From Leptoclinus maculatus (lineage: Eukaryota; Chordata; Actinopteri; Perciformes; Stichaeidae), in NCBI GenBank assembly GCA_032191485.1, contig JAVDOI010000003.1, forward strand, positions 3,141,694 to 3,205,693: a stretch of 64,000 nt of DNA, in the 5' to 3' direction. Below, in pieces: positions 59,181-64,000 of the stretch (position 1 is the stretch's first letter; every line of letters starts with the position of its first letter). The notes under the pieces are model-generated. The model made no database searches, had not been told where the DNA came from, and was given only the letters and a program-made list of their open reading frames with translations. Position numbers and translations under genes: made by a program.

Positions 59181-62100
59181 GCGGACGCCTGCAGAATATC
59201 GATGCATTGGTTAATTTGTCTTTTAGTACTAAGGTAATTAAGACATTTTGTAATATATATAGAGTCATATATATATATATATATTTCACATACAGTGCCT
59301 GATCACTTACAAAACTTCTACTTGAAAGACTATAGAGAAGGTGGTTGAAGAAGCCGGTTTAGGTGGATCCCGTCAAACAGCAAAGGAGAAACACGGATAT
59401 GCACATATTTCTAGCAAAGCAAAGCGGATAGCTGTTTCTGGGACACTTCTGAAATGCGTTGGTGGAAACATACGCTGTCTAGAGTGTTGACAATAAGCTC
59501 CGGCGGCCGGATCGCAGCCGAAACACTGCGTAGCTGTGCCTGGTGTCTAAATATCTTCATAAATAGCCTGGTTGTCCAGTCGTTCATACCAGGCTGGAAA
59601 TTGAACCCACCACGGATTATGTGCAGAGTTTTTTATTTTTTCTTGAAATGAATTTCCTCGCTGGAGGCCATCCCTACCATGATAACACTACTTGATGAGC
59701 GGAAGTCAGATGGCGGCTGGCCATTCCACAGCTTTGCAGGCTTACTGCAGTTTTCCAAGTGTATTGGAGCACTACGGTGTTCTTCAGGTAACGTAAAAAT
59801 GCGATAAACTCTTGGTTTGTCCCATGTTTCTATACTATAGAAACATGGTGGTTCAAAACGTGAGAAGACTGAGAAGAGGACCCGCTCCCTATGTAGGTAA
59901 GGGCTCCTTCTAAGCTAAAACACACACATTGATTCTCAGTTTCAGGTGATTATGCACCGATTTAAAGATAGTTGTGAATATTATATTCCATTTCTGCAAC
60001 ATAAAAAATCCCCCAAATGCTACACACTGGCCTAGCAGCCACACATTCAATAACTGAAACATTGAATAGTTTGTATATACACCATGTATGAAAACATGCA
60101 TCATTTCTCCCTCGTCAAAGTTATAGTTTCTTGATAAATATATCCATTATTCATGTTCAGTTTAAATTGGGGCACAGAAGAAAGCTCTCCTTGTCTTGAA
60201 AGCAGTAGCAGTATATTTCCATGTTGCTCTTAACTAACTAGGTGCATTCCCTTAGGTGTTAAAGAAATACTTTGGTGTGATAAGAAAAAGGTGCAGTAGA
60301 GACACTTGCTCTGCAAAAGTTGGAATGCTAAACTTTTTCCACGGAGAAATAAAGGATTTCATGAATTAGAGCACCTTCTGAAACGACTCTTCTGTGGGAT
60401 AAAGAAACTTTCGACAGAAAGCTTACAATAGCTACACTAACGAGCAGACTTGTTTACCAGCCCAGAGGAAGGCCTTGTCAGAACACAGGAAGGACAGTTA
60501 TGGTCCCATAGCATGGCCCCGTGAACGCACGGCCGGCTGCGAGGCGCCTGACGCTGCATATCAAACACACGCGGGGCCCGAGGGGGACTGGAAGCTGCGT
60601 GCTGCCGCTTTAGGCACCGGTCCAAACGCCTGGCACGCACTCAAGACATTTTAGAGGTGCTCCTCATACGCCGGGAGAAGATAAGCGGTGCCAAGAAGTA
60701 AAACTGCGGCAGAGATGAAGAAAAGAAAAAAATGCCAACACACTCAGAGAAACTCGGCCAATATGTGATATCAAGCGAAGGAGAGGGGAGTACAGCTTGG
60801 GTAGTGTGAAACATCCCCACACATCACAGGCAGATCAGGGACGGCTGCAAGGGAAGTTGCATCAATTGCTCTGAGAGTTCGCTTCGGACGGGTGCGTTTA
60901 CATCCACCGCACTCTAGTTTTTTCAGTGGAGCTCCTACAGGAAAGCGTAAGAGCTCAATTTTATGTGATGATCTGTCTGGCAGTGTTGGAAACAAGAGCA
61001 TGTAAGCTCATTGAGATAATAGCAATAGCAACCAGCTTAGGAAATCTACGGCATTAAACCCAGAAGAAGTTAATCATTCATACTCCTTGGCTGGAATCTT
61101 TTGAGAATAAATATCCAAAACTATGGATGATTTGGACATTTTGATTCTGCATCTTCCTAAAATGCACACCCATGAACATCATTATAAAAGGACGGCCTCC
61201 ATGAGTTCAGATGTGGCTGATATAGAGGATAGCCGGTAGGTGGATGGGGGAATCTCTTGTGACGATCCGATGGTCATGGTGTTGACGGGGGCGGCAGAGT
61301 GTTTCACTCCTGCCTGCAGGATTGAGTGACAGGATCGCATAGCGCATCAGAAATTAATCTTGTCTCTCAAGTCCAATTTACTCCATCTGTTGCCACATTG
61401 CCAACTGTGAGTCTATCTAATGAATCAACGTGGCACTGCCGAATAAACAAGGGAGATCAATATTACAGGAGTCCAAAATCTCTGCATGTTAACTAAATCT
61501 CATTGCCATTGCAAAAAATGGCCCCAAAAGTAAATCATGTAAACGCTACTGTAGGACTTTAAAAAATGTGCTTCCGACAATTCAAACATTGTAAATTTTT
61601 TTGAAAAAGGAGAGAATTGTTTCTTTGCCGTTGATATTTAAAGTATGAAGCCCATAGAAGTAGAATAGGAGTATAACAGACATGCAACTCTTTGCCGTGG
61701 TCAATTGACTATGTCCAAAGAAAATGGCAATGTTCCTAGTTGTTATGGTGACAACACAAGTCAGCGTGTAAAGTACTTCTCATTAATTAGTTTTAGATCT
61801 ATGTTTCGGCCTACCGTCCACATTAAGCCAGCGTCTCTTTTGTCTGTCTCTTGTCGATGCTCATCATGTGGCAATCCTCGATTCCTCTCTCGCAGCAAGG
61901 CAACCAAGATCGGTAGTGACGCGAGTTGTGACGTGAGTTGTCAGCCAGTCAGGTTTAGGAAAAAAAGTGTGTTTAACTTAACTAGTTGGTTTTGTTGCCT
62001 CAACTCAACTTCCTGTGAAGTCGGAGGTTTATTTTGATTTTATTTAGAAACTATATTTGTAACAAGTGGAAACTGACCCTCCCACGTCCAAAACTGATGC

Positions 62101-63195
62101 TAGAGGGGTATGTAGAGGGTCAAAGTTTGAAGCGTACGGCCACTGATCAAGTGTCGGTTGATGACGAGTTGGGAGTTGATTTGAATGGGAATGTCCATTC
62201 TACTCCTTTTTCTAATTTAGTTTTTAGCAATGGACACAGATTTAAATCTTTGGTTTCAAACCTAAAAGGTGCAACAGTAGTGACTGCACGTCCTTTCTGT
62301 GCACATCATGCTGTTTCCAACAAGTTAGTGGATTTTCCTGCTTTCTAGCACAGGGTGACACCAAGTAGCTGCGCGTCTTTGCTGACGTCTGCAGAGAGAC
62401 AAGGGTAGTCACATTTGGAGGAATGACATTTCCTTTGAAATAGTTTGAGTCCCCTTGCTGGTTGTGGACCTCTCCTTTAGTGCTGCGGTGGCCTCCATCT
62501 TGGAATATAGTCTATATTTACTATGCTAACCAGGTACAGCTCCAGACTCCCCTCCTCCAGGTTAAAAGCTGCCAGCACATCTTTGAGGCCCTCGGTGAGC
62601 ATCTCTGCCATCTGGTCATCAGGGAAATTCAGTTTCAAGGCACTTGCTATACAATATTCCATCAGCATCGATATAATGCTTGGTCAAATGAATCCCATTG
62701 CCCTGGTAAACGAGAGCTGCTTGCATTTTCTTGTTCTCTTCTTTGGAAAAATAACATATATGCAATACAATTGCAGTTGTATTGTTGCAATTAGGACCGT
62801 ATCTTTGCAATTTGACAGGTTATGGCTTTGGTAATGCATCAGTGGGAAATGTTAGGGTATGGAGAGCCATTAGCAAACACTTTTGTAATAAACTTTGTGA
62901 AATTTTCTGACGTTTTTTTTTGCTATCCACTTGCCTTACTGTGTGACATGCTTGTGTTTCAGGTGTTGAAACAAACTGCTGCTGTTTTCTGTTGAAGCCA
63001 CCAACTTTTTTCCTGCAGTACTTACATATAGCTTTATTATGAGGCAAACTAAAGCTTCCACCTTTTATTCAGACAGGGCACTCTTAATGAATTACACTGT
63101 TCAAAACTCCACTCATCTTCCTTTGATTGGCATAAACCCAGACTAAGGACTCAAGACATACATTCAGATATACACAAACCTCTTGGAGAACCTAT
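59181..63195. other. unannotated; weak exon-like and CNE-like spots
   Basis: A TA run lies at 59265-59283. 61080-61520 is non-repetitive and may be conserved non-coding DNA. On the minus strand 62525-62660 reads KLNFPDDQMAEMLTEGLKDV and LAAFNLEEGSLELYL, coding-like in codon use; a preceding frame (MQAALVYQGNGIHLTKHYID) runs into a stop, so a frameshifted pseudogene or chance is possible. No family was recognised. Confidence 0.3.
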
Positions 63196-63198
63196 GCA

Positions 63199-63235
63199 TA
63201 TAAAAGGGTGTCACAGAGGAGCCAACAACACTGCG
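63199..63235 (+). promoter_or_regulatory. candidate TATA promoter
   Basis: TATAAAAG (63199-63206) in 'gcatataaaaggg' is a consensus TATA box; the expected start site is near 63229-63235 ('acactgcg'). Downstream CAAG|GTACTG at about 63376-63385 could be a donor, giving an ATG-free first exon of about 145 bp. No coding exon is visible before the window ends. Confidence 0.35.
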
Positions 63236-63239
63236 TAGT

Positions 63240-64000
63240 GCAGACCTGCCCGTCAAGCAAGCGGATTGATTGATTCAACTTCCTGTTGCAAAGTTCTCTT
63301 TTCCCGTTTGGCGTACATCTCAGCACAGCACTGCCACAAGTGACTTTCTAGAGCATAGGAAACTAAATTCCCTTCAAGGTACTGAATGCTGTTGTCCATC
63401 TAACTGTTGTCCATTAACTTAAATGTATATACAAATGATTTCATATTTGTTAGTACATTATACTCCCAGTCCATACACGCCAACGTGTCTGAATGACAAC
63501 TGGGGATGTTCGCTTCAACAAGCAGAATTCCAGCTATGATTCGTTGTTGTGCTTCGAGGTGCGTGACAGGAGTGGGTACTCAACAAATGACATCCTCATT
63601 GGAGGTGCTAATTAACTAAGCATGCAAACAGGACTTAAATTAGGCCGGTAAGGGATTCATAGTGTCAGTTTAGTTTATTGCCCAATCATATCTAGCAGTG
63701 TTCTCAAGTAACTCAATTAATCTACTCTTATCTTCTAATACGGGAGATGGTAACCTTTTTGATATGAAGCTTGTTTTAAGTAAGCTTTTATCCAATCAGA
63801 TTTCACCTCTGTGTCTCTAGGTAAGAAGAGAGGCCCGAGGCCTGCAGACTCACAAGTGAATCCCTTTGCAGTTTAAGTGAATGGGGACGATATTGTTGAT
63901 TGTCAGTCTTCAACCAATCAGATCTTTAGTTTGACATGTTGGGCGTATTCTTTGACGTGCCAGAGCCTGCTAGCTGGCCTAGCCATACGTGATTGGTCAG
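63240..64000. other. unannotated, right edge
   Basis: No supported gene. CCAATCA words (about 63681, 63793, 63914) are scattered here. Confidence 0.35.

Overview
This window looks like teleost fish nuclear DNA, most likely intergenic or deep intronic. The evidence is the mix of elements: Rex1- and L2-like LINE remnants with RT fragments typical of fish, V-SINE-type tails, several hAT transposon families with exact 8-bp target duplications, a Gypsy-type solo LTR, and long CA/TA microsatellites. I found no host protein-coding exon I would defend. The long open frames are transposon remnants, microsatellite translations or frames in low-complexity DNA. There are no bacterial-style operons, RBSs or CRISPR arrays.

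Layout. 0-7 kb: a truncated hAT copy, one dispersed repeat and a perfect 28-bp-arm hairpin beside a G-rich run. 6.9-7.3 kb: the C-terminal end of a LINE RT. 7.8-9.1 kb: a promoter-like block (CCAAT, GC box, TATA, CRE) and, 0.5 kb downstream, a complete hAT. 10.7-12.8 kb: a Rex1-like LINE split by a 1-kb DNA element that itself holds hAT pieces. 13.7-14.1 kb: a solo LTR inside a tandem repeat. 17.0-17.8 kb: a hAT. 19.35 kb: a pure (CA)n tract of about 51 units. 22.3-23.1 kb: an internally deleted Rex1-like LINE. 26-32 kb: dispersed repeats, an LTR-like block and a 1.1-kb element with inverted termini. 35-37.3 kb: a degenerate satellite that changes orientation and carries a hAT with a transposase remnant. 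37.3-41.5 kb: a tRNA-like SINE, then an L2-like LINE interrupted by a hAT and a SINE. 42-47 kb: two more hATs (transposase core; BED finger) inside or near a split MITE-like repeat with local duplications. 48.8-53.5 kb: a GC-rich block unlike its surroundings, with a duplicated unit of about 940 bp, a 44-bp tandem array and the same minisatellite motif at both ends. 55.6-57.1 kb: a SINE tail, a long fold-back and an LTR-like block. 57-64 kb is mostly unannotated, with a TATA promoter candidate at 63.2 kb.

The elements do not act as a pathway; what can be read is an order of insertion. The hAT at 38618 entered the L2-like LINE, the hAT at 35500 entered the satellite, the hAT at 43793 entered the MITE-like repeat, and the solo LTR entered a tandem repeat. 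In each case the host repeat resumes after the target duplication. The best candidates for something undescribed are the 48.8-53.5 kb unit and the two perfect short-loop palindromes.
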